Source: Eretmocerus hayati (taxonomy: Eukaryota; Arthropoda; Insecta; Hymenoptera; Aphelinidae). Taken from it: 64,000 nucleotides of DNA. Shown one piece after another: positions 22,020 through 34,631 of the stretch. The position numbers and the translations under genes were made by a program. The stretch covers positions 87,018,907 through 87,082,906 of the forward strand of contig CM056744.1 of assembly GCA_029851415.1 (NCBI GenBank). The letters are read 5' to 3'. The notes beneath the pieces are model-generated. The model searched no databases. It was given only the letters and a program-made list of their open reading frames with translations, and had not been told where the DNA came from. Each line of letters opens with the position of its first letter. Position 1 is the stretch's first letter.

Positions 22020-22261
22020 CCATCCATCCGTCCGTCCGTCCGTCCATCCATCCATCCATCCATCCATCCATCCATCCATCCATCCATCCATCCATCCATC
22101 CATCCATCCATCCATCCATCCATCCATCCATCCATCCATCCATCCATCCATCCATCCATCCATCCATCCATCCATCCATCCATCCATCCATCCATCCGTC
22201 CGTCCGTCCGTCCGTCCGTCCGTCCGTCCGTCCGTCCGTCCGTCCGTCCGTCCGTCCGTCC
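21594..22261. repeat. (CATC)n/(CGTC)n microsatellite, about 670 bp
   Basis: This is a nearly perfect tetranucleotide array. CATC units are interrupted by blocks of CGTC at about 21,928-21,971, a few places to 22,045, and 22,197-22,260. The long frames it opens on both strands are artefacts of the repeat. Confidence 0.98.
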
Positions 22262-22745
22262 AAGCTCCACTGACCCCATCCCAGCCTATCCCAGACGAAT
22301 CCATCGCATTGCATCACGGCACAGCCCATACCATCCCATCCCATCCCAGCCCAGAACAAGCTCAGCCCAGCTCAGTTCAGCCAAGCCCATCCCACGCCAA
22401 TCTAGCTCAGCCCATCCCAGCTCCAGCTCGACCTATCTCATCCCATCCTTCCCTATCCCGGCCTATCCCAGACGAATCCATCGCATTGCATCGCAGCACA
22501 GCCCATACCATCCCATCCCAGCCCAGCCCTCTTCAGCTCAGCCAAGCCCATCCCACGCTAATCTAGTCCAGCCCATCCCAGCCCCAGCTCGACCCATCTC
22601 ATCTCATCCTATCCCATGCCAGCCCATCTCATCCCAGCCCGGTTCTTTCCCTCCTGGCCTAGCCCATACTATTCCATTCCAGCCCATCCATCGCCTCCCA
22701 CACGACCCCAGACCAAGTTGGCTCATCCTATCCCTGGCCAGCTCA
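22262..22745. repeat. Degenerate CCCAGC/CCATCC minisatellite with a 177-bp higher-order unit
   Basis: GCCTATCCCAGACGAATCCA starts at 22284 and again at 22461. The rest is CCCATCCCAGCCC-like words. It looks like a decayed extension of the adjacent array. Confidence 0.8.
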
Positions 22746-24050
22746 TAAAGTGATTCCCGATCCCAAAAATTTGTCATCCGTAACAAGAAATAGCTATAGC
22801 AGAAAGATCCACGTTAGTTTTGCATTCCCGAGCGCGTGGTTGCCATGCACATATTTTTCTCTTGACATTAAGAATCCATGCCTATGGTCTATTGTGAAAT
22901 CTCTCATGAGTATTTATATGCCTATACCACGTAAATCTTCCCCAAGATCGCGGGATAAGGCTTTCATATGACATAGGGGACTCAATAATTCAGCTTTACA
23001 AAAGTCTTCAACGAAAAAATTCCTTGAGCGTTGTCGTGAAGTTCAATTGCGAACCTTTTGGACGTCTTATCAACTTGATTCCCTCTTGTGTGTCTCGAGA
23101 TTGTTGGGAAATATACTGGGAACTTACTCTCTTGCCCGCGATGCACGTTTCAGAGAACTAGAAAAATCTCAGGTTGATCTGATATTCATGAAATATCACG
23201 TCATCCTCCAGAGGTAGATCTCACGACGTCTTTTTGAGCCCCCTCGCAAAGATTCTCGACATGAAACTTCTCTCGTGAAAAAGTCGTTTGAGATTACCCA
23301 CAAACTTTCGAAGCTTATGGAATCTATATCATAAAAAAGCTCTAGAATTACCACGTAACGATACTTTTTTACCAATCGGATGGGATTCTGCCCCATCTTT
23401 CATCTTCCAATCGCAATGGGAGAGTTATCCAACTCTCACTTCGCCACGTATCCATTCAGTGTCAGTATCAACAAAATTTGAATTCTCATCACTTCGCCTG
23501 GTTTTATCCATATTTGTCGAAGTTGAAGAACGAGATATAGTACCTAACGAGCTATAGAATTTTGGATTAGGATGGAGGGGGGGGGGTTACAGGAATTATC
23601 TGGTAAACTTGTCAATGAGTCAGGGACATATGTTAGCCATTGATTTCCGATTGATGGTGATTGATAAGAGAATGCGGAAGGAGTACAGAAAAACACTCCA
23701 TGGAAGTAGTCCAAGTCAATAACAAGTCTTGATAAAAACGTAGCAGACCTACTACATGCATCACCAAACGACAAATAAGACCTTATTAGTTCATTAGGCA
23801 CGTGTTGACGCACGATTTACGTAGACTGAAGTATCATTCATCAATGATATCTCACTTTTTTGATGTCTTAAATTGTTATTACCACATAAGACGAGCCATT
23901 TGATGAAGTTGACTTGAGTATACCTCGAATGGCAGTTAGTACTCGATGACTCGATCTACTTCAATACACCTCAGCCTAATCAGGAATCATAAACTGTGAA
24001 ACGCTAAAAATCATCTCCAGAGAACATTCCAAGAGCTAAGAATTCGCAAT

Positions 24051-27000
24051 ATGAAGAACTTTGTGGTTCTCTCATTTTTTGTCGTGGTGACGCTTCTCAC
24101 TATCGGTAAGCTGAATATGAACTATTATCAACCCACGAAAAACGACTATTCAAGTTCTGATTTCGAACATATCTGTCTTACAAATCTCCTTTACCATGGT
24201 TTCTCATGCCTCATGGCTCTGTGAATACTCCTTCCCGATGGGCGGCGATTCGATGGGATCCAAATGGAACCCATTAAACGTCGGACAACTCTCTTCTCAT
24301 CTGATTATTCCTTCTCCCAAGATGTTTTGCTGTGTAGAAGATGGAGAAGTAGGGAGTTGGATGAATCTTCGGGACAACTTTTACATAGCGAAAATATTCT
24401 GATATTTATCATTTCGGGATCAGTTGCACTAAATTCCATGTCGGATGTAACGAAGAAACTGATTAATAGTACTCCGTGAATACTGATAGTCTTTTTCGTG
24501 ATTCTTGACACTTCGTTCTGATTCTGAAACAATATCTATAAATATATTATACCATCATTACGAATGATAAAATTATACTTGGAGTGGCTTGAATCGATCT
24601 TGGAGGACTATAAGGGTTCGTGCAAAGAATGTTAAAGCACAATCATTTTTGCAAATGTGTGTCTGTGCTATGTTTTGTCAACTATTTTTGTTGACCTCAT
24701 CAGGCTCTATTGGGAGATTTTATTAGTGCATTATTTGAATTCGTTATTATTCTATTGAAGTTATGAGTGTGTGATATTAGTCGAACGATGAAAAGTAGAC
24801 TCTAGCGAGTATACACTCATAATTCTAATAGAATGATAACAAATTCAAATAATGCACTGATAAAATCTTCCAATAGTGCCTGCTCAGGTCAACAGAAATA
24901 GTTGACGAAACGTAGCAAATACATTGATTAGCAAAAATGATTGTGCTTTAACATTCTTTGCACGAACCCTCATAGTCCTCCAAGATCGATTCAAGTCACT
25001 CCAAGTATTAGCCAACAAGGACGATTCGAGTTTATTTACGAATTGATAAAATTATATTTCCATTCTCGTATTCATGGAGTGACATGGATCTTATTCTCAA
25101 TCTTGGAGAACATTGTAGAGAAATTATCGGAATTTCCTCGAAAGAAGTCTACTCGGAAGGAATCAATAGTATCCACATTTGTCCACATGATTTGTGGAAC
25201 TCATCAGGTTTTTGGTGATTGTATAACGCTTGCAATGTGAGAAACAAAAAATGTGATTTGCAGTTCTCAGAATTAGAGTAGACTAATGAAGAGAAGTCAT
25301 GATCTATAAGTCATAGATTCGGCTAAAACTTTGGAAATCGTCTCCTCCTGTCACGGGGAGATCATATCCGAAAACGTTCACGTTAGTGCTGAAGCGTTTC
25401 GCATAAGGCTACTGCCTATGATATGAGAAATGACGATATATGGGCCTACGCGGCCAATGCTAATGCCATAGCTCTAAAATACTTCAGCACTCACGTAAGC
25501 GGTTTTGGATATCATTCCACACCAAAACAAGATATTCCCCAACTATTCATTGAGATCCGGGATGCGCAAACCTGGTTCTCTCCATGTGAGTCCACTTCTG
25601 ATGAGTGCAAAGAATTAGCCTGGAAATTCCCCAAGTTTGACGAATTTCAAGCTATCCTTTGCAAACGATTTCTTATGTACTCTGTAGTATTTTTCGACTA
25701 GGCGAATGTTGCCCGCATGGCTTCCATTCATGGTTTGAGTACACGTACCGCATCAGAATGGAAGGGTCTTAAGAATGGTTTTAGTCCATTCTGATTCTAG
25801 AAAGTTCATATATGAGTAACTGTGATTTACGATCTCACATGAGTGGGATTTCATTATTTTGTACGTCCACCGTTGACTGAATGTGTGTGAGATTTTCCTA
25901 TCCATTTGTGTAGAATTCCTATAAGCCTGATGAGATAGACGAGTTGGGTGGATAAAATTTCCTTATAATCAAATTCCTCGAACTTGAAAACCTTCGAAAC
26001 TTTTTGGAAATTTCAGAGAGTATTCCCACACCGTCTACCAGGGTCGAAGTATGACCATGCCAATTCAAACTGAGAGACAGCTGCACTTCTAATGAAAGTA
26101 CACTACCGCTCATAAATTCGTGAATGGTGAACGCACATTTAGTCTCACTTCGATAAGAGATATCTCAGACTCTATGCATCGTAGAACAATTCCAAGAACA
26201 GCATCTTGAGGAACAGAAAAAATGCTAACTTTTTAGTCGTTCCAATGATTCCTATCGATTATTTCGAAGGTACTAGACGCTGCTCAAAAGTTGAAAATCT
26301 ATGAAAAATTTCACTTTTATTGACACACCTGCAGTTTAGCTGCAAATGAAGATACGGCAATTCTACAAACGGCATCTTGTAGAGCAGAAAAATGCTATAT
26401 GTAGCTATCTTTTGATCATTTTCTACGCTCCATGTGAGAGAACGTATGAGCTACCAAAGTACCCAGAATGGTGGTTTCTCACCGCTTCAGGTGCCGTTTT
26501 TAGTGAAAAAAACACAATCTTGATCACTTTAATGGGTCATACGTTCTCACCCGGGGAACGTAAAAAATATTTGAAAATAGCTACACATGGCATTTTTTCG
26601 CTCTACAAGATGCCGTTTAATTACCGTATCTTTATTTGCAATGAAAGTGCAGGTGTATCGATGAAACAGGAAATTTTCGTAGATTTCTAACTTTTGACCA
26701 GCATCTAGTACCTTCGAAATGATCGATAGAAATCATTTGAATCACTAAAAGCTAGAATTTTTTCTGCCCTTTGAGATGCTTTTTTTAGAATTGTCCTCCA
26801 ATGCATAAAGCCTGAGATATCGCTTCTCGAAGTGAGACTGAATATGCGTTCACCGTTCACGAATTTATGAGCGGTAGTGTACAGCTAGGATGCTTGCACA
26901 AGATTGGATAAATTCACACCATTCCATCACCCCAATCGCCACCCGATTGATGGATAAATTGACGAATATATTTGTGAATAGATACTCATCTAAATGTTTT

Positions 27001-27819
27001 TGTCCTGCTATTCTTTCAGATAGAACTGAAGGATATCCTGTATCTATTGTGAGGAAAGTGATGTCATCAGTGTTGTCTCTATGTAAGTATTCCTTCTTTG
27101 ACAAACAAATTCTTCCGTGTTTTATCAGCAAGTTCATCTTTGCATAAGGTGGGAAAAGATGTTTGACAGAAATGTTGAAAAAAATTGCACACGGGTGGGG
27201 ATTCAGTCGAGAATTTAGTATTATCCAAAACCACCCAGAATTTTCGCAATTCCCTTCTTGGAATTGCGAGCTTGATCTATATGATACTTTGTAATCAATG
27301 GAGCACTTTTGAGCACTTTTACCTGTCCAGACAGTATTGGTTTCCAGTGTTTCCTATTCACAGATAATACTTATGAACTCTAGCATGAAATATTCCTATC
27401 AAATCATACTCTACCCACAGATTTTTTTGAAAAAGTATGCTCGAGCCAAGAGTATCTATCATGTTCAATAATTTGGAAATCTTTCGGTGAACATGAATTA
27501 TTTGTGATTCGAATGACACTTACATTCTAGTTCTTATAATACTCATATTCATGTTGCAGTACCTACCTCAAAACAAATTTCAACTGCGGCAAACCTTGCG
27601 GTCACTGGACACATGACCAATCAGCTTCGCAAAGAGGTTTTTCCTTGGGAGAACTCTCCTAACTCCTCAAATAATACTAGTTCTCAAAATCATACCGAAG
27701 AATCTACCGAGAATCCTATACCTATAACTATATTGGAGGAAACAGACAGCGTTGAAGCTGAAAAATCAAACCAAAAGCATACGTGGATACAGAAAATTTC
27801 TCGGCATCGTAATAATTAG
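24051..27819 (+). CDS. Small secreted protein, two exons (24051-24105 and 27561-27819)
   Basis: Exon 1 begins at an ATG after an A-rich context and encodes MKNFVVLSFFVVVTLLTI, a typical signal peptide core. It ends at a canonical donor, TATCG|GTAAG, in phase 1. The acceptor TGTTGCAG at 27560 opens exon 2 in the matching phase (split valine codon). About 87 residues follow, ending at TAG 27817-27819. The predicted protein is about 105 residues. The mature part is hydrophilic, rich in serine, threonine and asparagine, without cysteines, with NNTS and NHT sequons and a basic end (HTWIQKISRHRNN). I do not recognise the family. The design of a signal-peptide exon, a long intron and a fast-evolving mature exon is common in insect venom, salivary and effector genes. 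That role is inference. The intron holds two palindromic elements. Transcript data are needed to exclude more exons. Confidence 0.6.
24575..25008. repeat. Foldback element in the intron, arms about 200 bp
   Basis: ATACTTGGAGTGGCTTGAAT and its inverted partner ending CCAAGTAT bound the element. The arms are very similar, including AAAGAATGTTAAAGCACAAT and TGCATTATTTGAATT. No TSD is clear. Confidence 0.85.
26101..26879. mobile_element. Palindromic Tc1/mariner-type MITE with TA target duplication
   Basis: The 779-bp element starts CACTACCGCTCATAAATTCG and ends with its inverse. TA flanks it at 26099-26100 and 26880-26881. The termini resemble Tc1/mariner ends. Nearly its whole length is self-complementary, so it has no real coding content. 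It lies in the intron of the secreted-protein gene. Confidence 0.85.
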
Positions 27820-28689
27820 TGCAAGAACATTGATGTGTCCCGAAAATATCATTATTTCAAATCATCAGTGAAGAATCAATGTTTCTGAGCACGATGTCCG
27901 TAAAGACTGTTCCAATAGTCTAGTATTACTAAAGTTAAAAATGGTATACTTATTCTATGAATTACTCAATCATGACATGTCCGAAGAGTAGTTGTCACAA
28001 TTCGAACTGCTTACACAGTATTCTAAGGCCTTGATATTTAAGTATTTAGTTATGAGCCTGAGATACTATGTTCATTCAAATACTGTGCCACGTACGGTTA
28101 TTCAACAAGCGAGTGTGAAATTCTTTTCTATAATGATAAATGTAATATATAATCATCTAATCATATCATCATAATGAATAATATAATCATCAGTGTGAAC
28201 ACTGGTGCATTACACTTCTACGACACGATGTATTAGAATGTTATTCCCACCACCCCTACAATCCTTCATAATTTCAACAACATAATTGTCAAAGCATAGG
28301 CAAACCTCGGTCTCCCTGCAAGAACACTGACTTGCTCTCTTTCGTCCGTGCAATTCAAAATTGGTCCAATTCCAAGTAATGGCTAAGAATGTCTTGAATC
28401 TCGTCTTCTCCAAATTTTTCTGGATGTAAAGTCGTATCAGATACAGTCATTATTATACAACTAAATTCAAAATGATCAATCAGCTCAATCCAACTAATTA
28501 TAATAATTAAGTGCCCAGCCAAAATTTGTCCGTCCACATGCCGCACATCGGGTCGCCTTTTCGGAAGGGGTGAAGTGTAATGGGTGGGTGTATGGTTGGG
28601 TAGGGTGGTGGGTGGGTGAGTCGATGGATGGATGGATGGATGAATTGCTAAGAGGTATGAGGCACAAATTATGGAGAATGAGGTATAAA

Positions 28690-28945
28690 CACCTATGAAG
28701 AACGAGTCATGAGTTATGAGGAACCGAGTTATGAGAAACTCGGATTATGAGAAACTCGAATTATGAGAAACTCGAATTATGGGGAACTCGAGTTATGGGG
28801 AACTCGAGTTATGAGGAACTCGAGTTGTGAGGAATTCGAGTCGTGAGGAACTCGAGTTATGAGGAACTCGAGTTATGAGGAACCCGGGTTATGAGGAACT
28901 CGGGTCATGAGGAACCCGAGTTATGAGGAACGAGTTTTGCGGAGT
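28690..28945 (+). repeat. Minisatellite of 16-bp units
   Basis: Units such as TTATGAGGAACTCGAG repeat about 14 times with small changes. Related GAGGAACGAGT units occur at about 40,600-40,870. Confidence 0.9.
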
Positions 28946-30699
28946 CTGTGATGAGGAATAAATTACCAGAAATGAGGCATGGTCATGGGAATAGAAATGC
29001 TGTAATTAGGTCTAATTACGTGTACCTAGGCCTCATCCGGTGTAGTTTGCTCTAGTTTGGTCCAGTTGGGTTTTATTCGGTGACTGGGTGGCCGTATGGG
29101 TCATGGGCAGGTTGGTGAATCCGTGGGTGATGGGTCGATGAGTGGGTCTGTGATCGGGTGGTCGTATGGGTCATGGGTAGGTGGAACAGTGGCCGTATGG
29201 GACACGGGTTGGTGAATTGGTGGGGATGTGTTATGAGGAATTGAGTCGTGAGGAATTGAGTTATGAGGAGTTACAGCAGATTGTTCGTTTCGGAGTTACG
29301 TGAAAGATTGTTCGATTCATTCACTGGTTACGTCGTGTGTTATTTTGGAAACTCTGTTAGGCATTCCAATGTAATTGCATCATCGAATTTTTTTTTCCAA
29401 TAATTAAGCGCCAATCTAAATTTTGTTCGTCCGGATCCCTCGTATCTGGTTGCCTATGTGGAAGGACTGAAATATCATGGGTGGGTGGATGAGTGGGTAG
29501 ATGGGTGGGTGGGTCCGTGGTCGGGTGGCCGTCTGGGTCATGGGTAGGTTGGTGAGTGATGGGTTATGGATTATGGCAATGGTACAGAGAAGTAGCGTGG
29601 AGGCACAAAAATAACGTAAATTTTTTGCGAAACTTGTATCGATTTCAGCTAACCAGGGGTGCACGAGATGTAGGTCTCTGGTTTTGGTGAACAGTCTCAT
29701 CCAACCCCCAAATACGATATCTGAAGGTGTACAGTTGGATCCTCAAGGGCTTCAGAGTTACAGACTTTGGTATTGCCCACAAGGGTTAATGCTAAGGAAA
29801 CATAGTGGAAATAGGTCATTCATTGATGACATGTTTCGAGCTCTACAATATGAGTATTCTCAGAGTCAAATATCTTTAAATGCCAGATTCTATTGGCTTC
29901 TGATGGTTCGTGCGTTCTTTATTGATCGATATTACATGCAATGTGTGCGCATTCATTGCTTTTGTAAAGTGTAGCTGTTTTATACAGGGGACTGACTGAT
30001 TTCTGGCAACACTGGTGATGGAATGAGACGAAAGAATAGGATATCATGAGTGATTCTGGTAGATTTTTTCGTCCTTGATGGTTAATATTCAACTTGTATA
30101 GAAAGAATAGGATGTTGGCATAATTGAAATTCTCATTTGGTAACTTCAAGAAGTAAGCACCCAGTTATTGCTTGCAACGCTTTGCAACAATTTCGTTAGG
30201 TTTACTATCAGAATATTTTACTTTAACGAATGTCAAAGAGAGATTACTACATAAAATCACCAAACCACAACACTTATATTTAGAGCAAAATTAAGTCAAA
30301 ACTTGCAAAGTTATACTAGGCAGTCTAGATTTAATTCGTTCAATCCGGTATAACAAGTGGTTGTATAAGGGTGATGGGTAGGGGGTGCATGGATGAATGA
30401 ATGGGTGGATTAATGAGTGGATGGATGGTTGGGGATGATAATGGGGACGGGGATGGGGGTGGGAAGTACCGGGCTGAAATGGTATAGTCCGGTCTGGTTT
30501 GGTCCAGATTGGCGTTATTGAGTCAAATTCGGTCTGACCTATTCTCATGCGGTCTATTCCTTTCTGATTAGGTTAGGTTTAGTCTAATTCGGTCGACTTC
30601 GGTCTAAGTGAGTCTAGCTCGGTCTAGCTCGGTCTGGTTCGGGGTAATTAGGTCTCGTTCGGTCTAGTTCTGTTGAATTAGGTCTAGTTCGAATTAAAG

Positions 30700-31149
30700 A
30701 AGTGTATTTGATCGATCTTTGCGAGTTAAAGTCAGCTGGTACTGCTGAAATTTTTGGCATCAATCGAGAATGGATTTTTTTCCACTCTCGATCAATTTCA
30801 GAAATACCAGCTGACTTTAACTCGCAAAGACCGATCAAATATACTTCCATAATTTGAAATTCCCGCGAGTGATAAATACGATATCCGATCATATCGATCG
30901 AGTGTCATAATTAATTATATATATATATCTCCGGCGGAAGGCCGAAGACCTGCCAAAAGTAAAAATGGTGAGAAATCAAATAGAAATAGCGGGTTAAGAT
31001 CACCTTTCTCGCAAGCGCTTAACGAAAATGAACTTTCGTATATAAGGACGTTCTAACCATCGAACATTCGGCCACTCGAGCCGCGTGTCAGTGATAAACT
31101 CTCATTGCTCTTCCACCACTTTGAAAATCTCGAGCAATGGGAGAAGGTG
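30700..31149 (+). mobile_element. Diverged copy of the hammerhead-ribozyme element
   Basis: It again starts with a head-to-head junction: an inverted piece containing CTTTGCGAGTTAAAGTCAGC is followed by the direct unit containing GACTTTAACTCGCAAAGACC. It then follows the 530-bp unit through CCCGCGAGTGATAAATACGA, TCTCCGGCGGAAGGCC and TATATAAG to the ribozyme region, where it is truncated. Only one unit is present. Confidence 0.8.
31083..31147 (+). ncRNA. Degenerate hammerhead ribozyme, copy 4
   Basis: GCGTGT and the GUC site, the stem I loop and the TTGAAAA core (31121-31127) remain. Stem II has changed to TCTC...GAGA. The GAAA box and the 3' strand of stem III are missing, because the element ends here and the CGGTCTA array resumes. 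It cannot self-cleave as read. Confidence 0.6.
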
Positions 31150-31954
31150 TAATTCGGTCTATTTCAGTCTAATATTGTCAAATACGGCGTAGTTCCGTCC
31201 AATTCGGTCTACTTTTATCTAGGTCGGTCTAATTTGGTCCTTTTCGATCTAGCTCGGTGTAGTTGGGTCTAGATCGGGCCAATTCGATCTATATCAGTTC
31301 AGTTCGGTCTAATTAAGTCTAGCTCGGTCTAGTTTGGGGTGATTAAGTCTTGTTCGGCCTACTCCGGTCTAATTCGGTCCAGTTCAGTCTAGTATGGTCT
31401 AATACGATCTAGTTCGGTCCGATTAGGTTTAGTACAATCTAGGTCGATCTAATTCGGTTTGGTTTGGTCCAATCAGGTTGGTCTAGTTCGGTCTAGTTTG
31501 GCCTAATTTGTTCTAGTTTGTAGTTGCTCTTATATGCACCAAGTCCGGAGATCAAAGGTCAACTTATGCACACTGCACAATGAATTGAATTGACATCGCT
31601 TTGATTAACCCTTTACATTCACGCCATGTAACGGAAGTTTTTCAGCCTAATCGATTCATCAAAGATAAACCAGCTCAGCTAATTGAAAAGAAACTATGCA
31701 ATTCCGCAATATTCATTGTTGCTTTCTTGAAGTTATATCTCCACAATTAGCCAGTATAATTTGATATAATACCAATTTTGCAAACTATTTTAAAACTTTT
31801 TTTAGACACCTTGAATTGATCAGCAATCATTATTTTACAACTATTCTTATTGAACTATAGAAGCATTTCTGGTGCCTATGACTTATCAAGAACATTTGCA
31901 AGCCGAACGAGCGGTAGCGAGTAAGGCAAAAACGCTAGTCCTAATAAATAGACA

Positions 31955-32137
31955 ATGGCAAAATCTCAGAACAACAATCGACTAGCTACATACGTAGAAG
32001 GAACAAAGAGAAGACTGCAAGCGAGGCTGAAAGAACACAAACGACATTCGGTTAACCCTGCCTCACAAAACTACGTAACTTATGAACACTCTCACAGTTC
32101 AATCACAAATTTTATTCCACCGAACCAGATATATTAG
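31955..32137 (+). pseudogene. GIY-YIG-like remnant of a Penelope-like element
   Basis: The 60-codon frame contains TYVEGTKRRLQARLKEHKRH and then YEHSHSSITNF. This resembles the Y-x-G-x-T-xRR-L-xx-R-xxEH core of GIY-YIG endonucleases found at the C terminus of Penelope-like reverse transcriptases. The first GIY motif and the reverse transcriptase are not seen. The domain would nick target DNA for element insertion. It is short and similarity is by eye only. Confidence 0.4.
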
Positions 32138-32192
32138 ACGAAAAAGGAATTTGGAAAAAACGGAGACTGCCAGGTTATACAAAAGCTATTAG

Positions 32193-32345
32193 GGGCCGTA
32201 CACATACTACGTAACCAAAATTTCCCTGTTTTGGATCCCCCCTCCCCCCTCGTGGTAAACCGTGACAAATGACCGCAACCCCTACCCCCCCAAACTACGT
32301 CGTAAATTTACGACCAACCCCCCCTCTCAACCCTTCATCGATTCT
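32193..32345. repeat. GGCCGTACACATACTACGTAAC-type interspersed repeat
   Basis: The start GGGGCCGTACACATACTACG, followed by C-rich CCCCTCCCCCC tracts and AAACTACGTCGTAAATTTAC, resembles a short repeat widely met in arthropod genomes. I recognise the pattern but cannot name the family. Confidence 0.4.
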
Positions 32346-33609
32346 AAGAATGAGGATTTGAGGGATTTTTTGTTCACGACTTATGAAGAAGCATTTCGTG
32401 TGATAGCAGTTTTATTACTCGCTGGAACTATCAAATTATGATTTGAAGGACGATTTCATAGGGTAATTATAAATCAATCGTTGGGTATTCCACTTTGATT
32501 ATCTGCGGGGAAGATGCCGTTGCCAATCCACGCCTCTATATTTGTTATAACTGGCATCGGTTCATCTACTACTACCATATCATGCAGTCCAGTGGAATCT
32601 TCAATGGTTTCTACATCTACCCACTTAACCGTGTCTTCAGAAGTTGTACACAGGACGTCTACCGAGCACTTTCAAGGGCCTTACTCGTATTGACGGAGCT
32701 TCAACAATATGAAGATTTTTCCTAAAATGAGTGGATGAAATAAGAGATCTGCCATTTTATTTTCCCCGGACTTGATAATAATGAAAATGCAACGTTCTTG
32801 TGTAGCGATGCAGATGCTTTTGAACCAAAATAAATTCCACACTCAGGACAAGTCCTTCCATCGATATCGTCTTGCACAGACGGTCAATAATAATCGTAGG
32901 GCAACTCTTTCGTTTGAAGAAAGGAGGGGCGCAAAGTCAATGACTGCCTGACGAGAAGAGATGGAAATTTCTTCGTAGAATGATCCGATGGTGGAAGCAC
33001 ACTGACAGGATCTTGGATGATTGGAAAGAGAGCCGGGAGAAAATTCTGGTACGAAATTTGTTCCAAATTATTTCTCTGGGGAGAGCAAACGAGCTTTATA
33101 CTGGTAGATTTTATTACTGCACCGGACTATTAGTCACTTTTGCTTCCTCAAAAGAGAAAGCTTTCATTTGATGGTAGTAGATTTTTCCTCGAAATTGTTT
33201 TTTAAAAATTTTTTTCTCCTCCAAGAAAGCTCTTGGATACATGAAAATTGTACTGTCCTCTTCGTTTTCCCGAGATCTATCGATTGTAGGTAACAGTTTT
33301 CCTTGATAACGCCTTGAAAAATTACTATTACCCCATCTTTCGAGCCCTCTGACCGTGTCTGTGTGTGTGTACATGTATTGCCCTTTCTATGTCGCAGCAA
33401 AACTCCTCACCGTTTTCACCAGTCCCCTTCAAATTCTGCACACATATTTGGTGTCATCTGTAGATGGAAACGCTACAATTTTAGCACCCCCGACCATTAT
33501 CCCTTGAATTACAAAATTTTTTCTGAAAATTTCTAATCTTTCCATATCTTAAAAACTATTCATGAATTTCCCTCCTGCTTTGAAAAATATTACCTGTTCA
33601 ATATGAAGG
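32346..33609. other. No gene recognised
   Basis: Only short open frames on both strands, with no domain or splice pattern that I can support. Confidence 0.35.
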
Positions 33610-33768
33610 TTTCTTGAGGTGCTGACTCGATTGGTTGATACACAATTTTGATTTCTTCCTATTTTATTCTAGCTTCCCTGTACTCCTTTTTACACTGGTC
33701 TCTAAGACCATGATAATGACATTTTAACAAAATTTCGTATCAACCAATGGATTCAACACCTCAAAAAA
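33610..33768. repeat. Short inverted-repeat element (MITE-like)
   Basis: The 40-bp arms match inversely: TTTCTTGAGGTGCTGACTCG and ATTGGTTGATACACAATTTTG against the strand-reversed right arm. The centre is unrelated. No clear target duplication. Confidence 0.65.
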
Positions 33769-34142
33769 CATCAGAATTACGTCACTGGAAATTTTTAAGT
33801 AGGACTAGGAATCGCAAATCATTTTGAAAATATGCGTTTTCAATAAAAATTGAAAATTTGTCATAAAAAAGTTTATAAGTCAAAAAATACTAATTCGATG
33901 ATGCTCAAAATTCATTGGCCTCAGCGTAAGAGTCTTTGTAATCTACCCACAGAGTCTAAGAATGATCTATCAAAGCGTTTTTGAGTTTTTGTGTTACCGA
34001 TGGACCCATATTATTCCGTTGTTCCTCGAATTTTTTTTCAAAAAATTTTCCTCAGGTATTATTTTAGGGTAATTAATATATTTATATTTGATATTAACAT
34101 CGAGATAGACTAGATATTCACAGTTTACTCAATTTTTACATC

Positions 34143-34170
34143 CACACACACACACACACACACACACACA
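34143..34170. repeat. (CA)n microsatellite
   Basis: Fourteen CA units. Confidence 0.95.
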
Positions 34171-34631
34171 ACTTCCAGGATTTCCCGCAGTTGATCTTCG
34201 AGACCTCTATAGTAATCCAAGTTCTACACATGCGCAAAAAAAGAAAATTTCAGCAGAAAACATGATAAGAAATGTTTGAGATATGTAACGATCGAGGAGA
34301 AAAACAATGTATACACAGACGAGAACATTACAACTTTATACTAGATAATACTAAAGGATTCAATATGGAGAAAGAAAAGGAGGTTACACCTGGAAGAAAA
34401 TCCAGAGATATGAAATTGAAATCGAATCAGGGAATGATAAAAAGAAATGCATGTACAAGGTTGACTGGAATGTTTCAAATCTACCTAGATACCACACATC
34501 AGAATATAAACCAATCCATCACTGATGTGACTAGGAAATGTGCAGTAAATGATCAGGTATGAAATTGATGATATATATATATATAAGAAAAATTTTCATG
34601 TTACATATGAACGTGTTCTACAAGGAATATC

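Larger units (their letters stand above)
30540..31530 (+). repeat. CGGTCTAATT/CGGTCTAGTT array, interrupted
   Basis: About 10-12-bp units fill 30,540-30,699 and 31,150-31,530. The gap is a copy of the hammerhead element, which inserted into the array. Confidence 0.85.
28504..31938 (+). mobile_element. Helitron-like (HINE-type) element with minisatellites
   Basis: It begins TAATTAAGTGCCCAGCC, followed by AAAATTTGTCCGTCC. It ends with GCCGAACGAGCGGTAGCGAG, then AACGCTAG, followed by T. The element at 44,808-48,730 has the same two termini and an A-before, T-after insertion context, which is the Helitron pattern. The 3' CTAG also fits, but the 5' end is not the usual TC. Between the ends are GGGT-rich, GAGGAACTCGAG and CGGTCTAATT arrays. 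A second start-like sequence at about 29,397 suggests duplication or nesting. No helicase gene is present. Superfamily is inference. Confidence 0.55.

Noticed and set aside
21558..22748. Long open frames on both strands of the CATC array, including a 396-codon frame
   Set aside because: A tetranucleotide repeat without stops opens several frames at once. The products are simple HPSI or MDGW repeats.
25423..25701. 92-codon ATG frame in the intron of the secreted-protein gene
   Set aside because: No recognisable domain, no splice sites fitting the gene, no signal peptide. Chance or a decayed element is as likely.
26346..26690. 114-codon frame
   Set aside because: It lies wholly inside a self-complementary MITE, so the sequence is explained by the palindrome.
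28690..28945. Regular short repeats that could suggest a CRISPR array
   Set aside because: Units are contiguous without unique spacers, and the context is eukaryotic transposon DNA.
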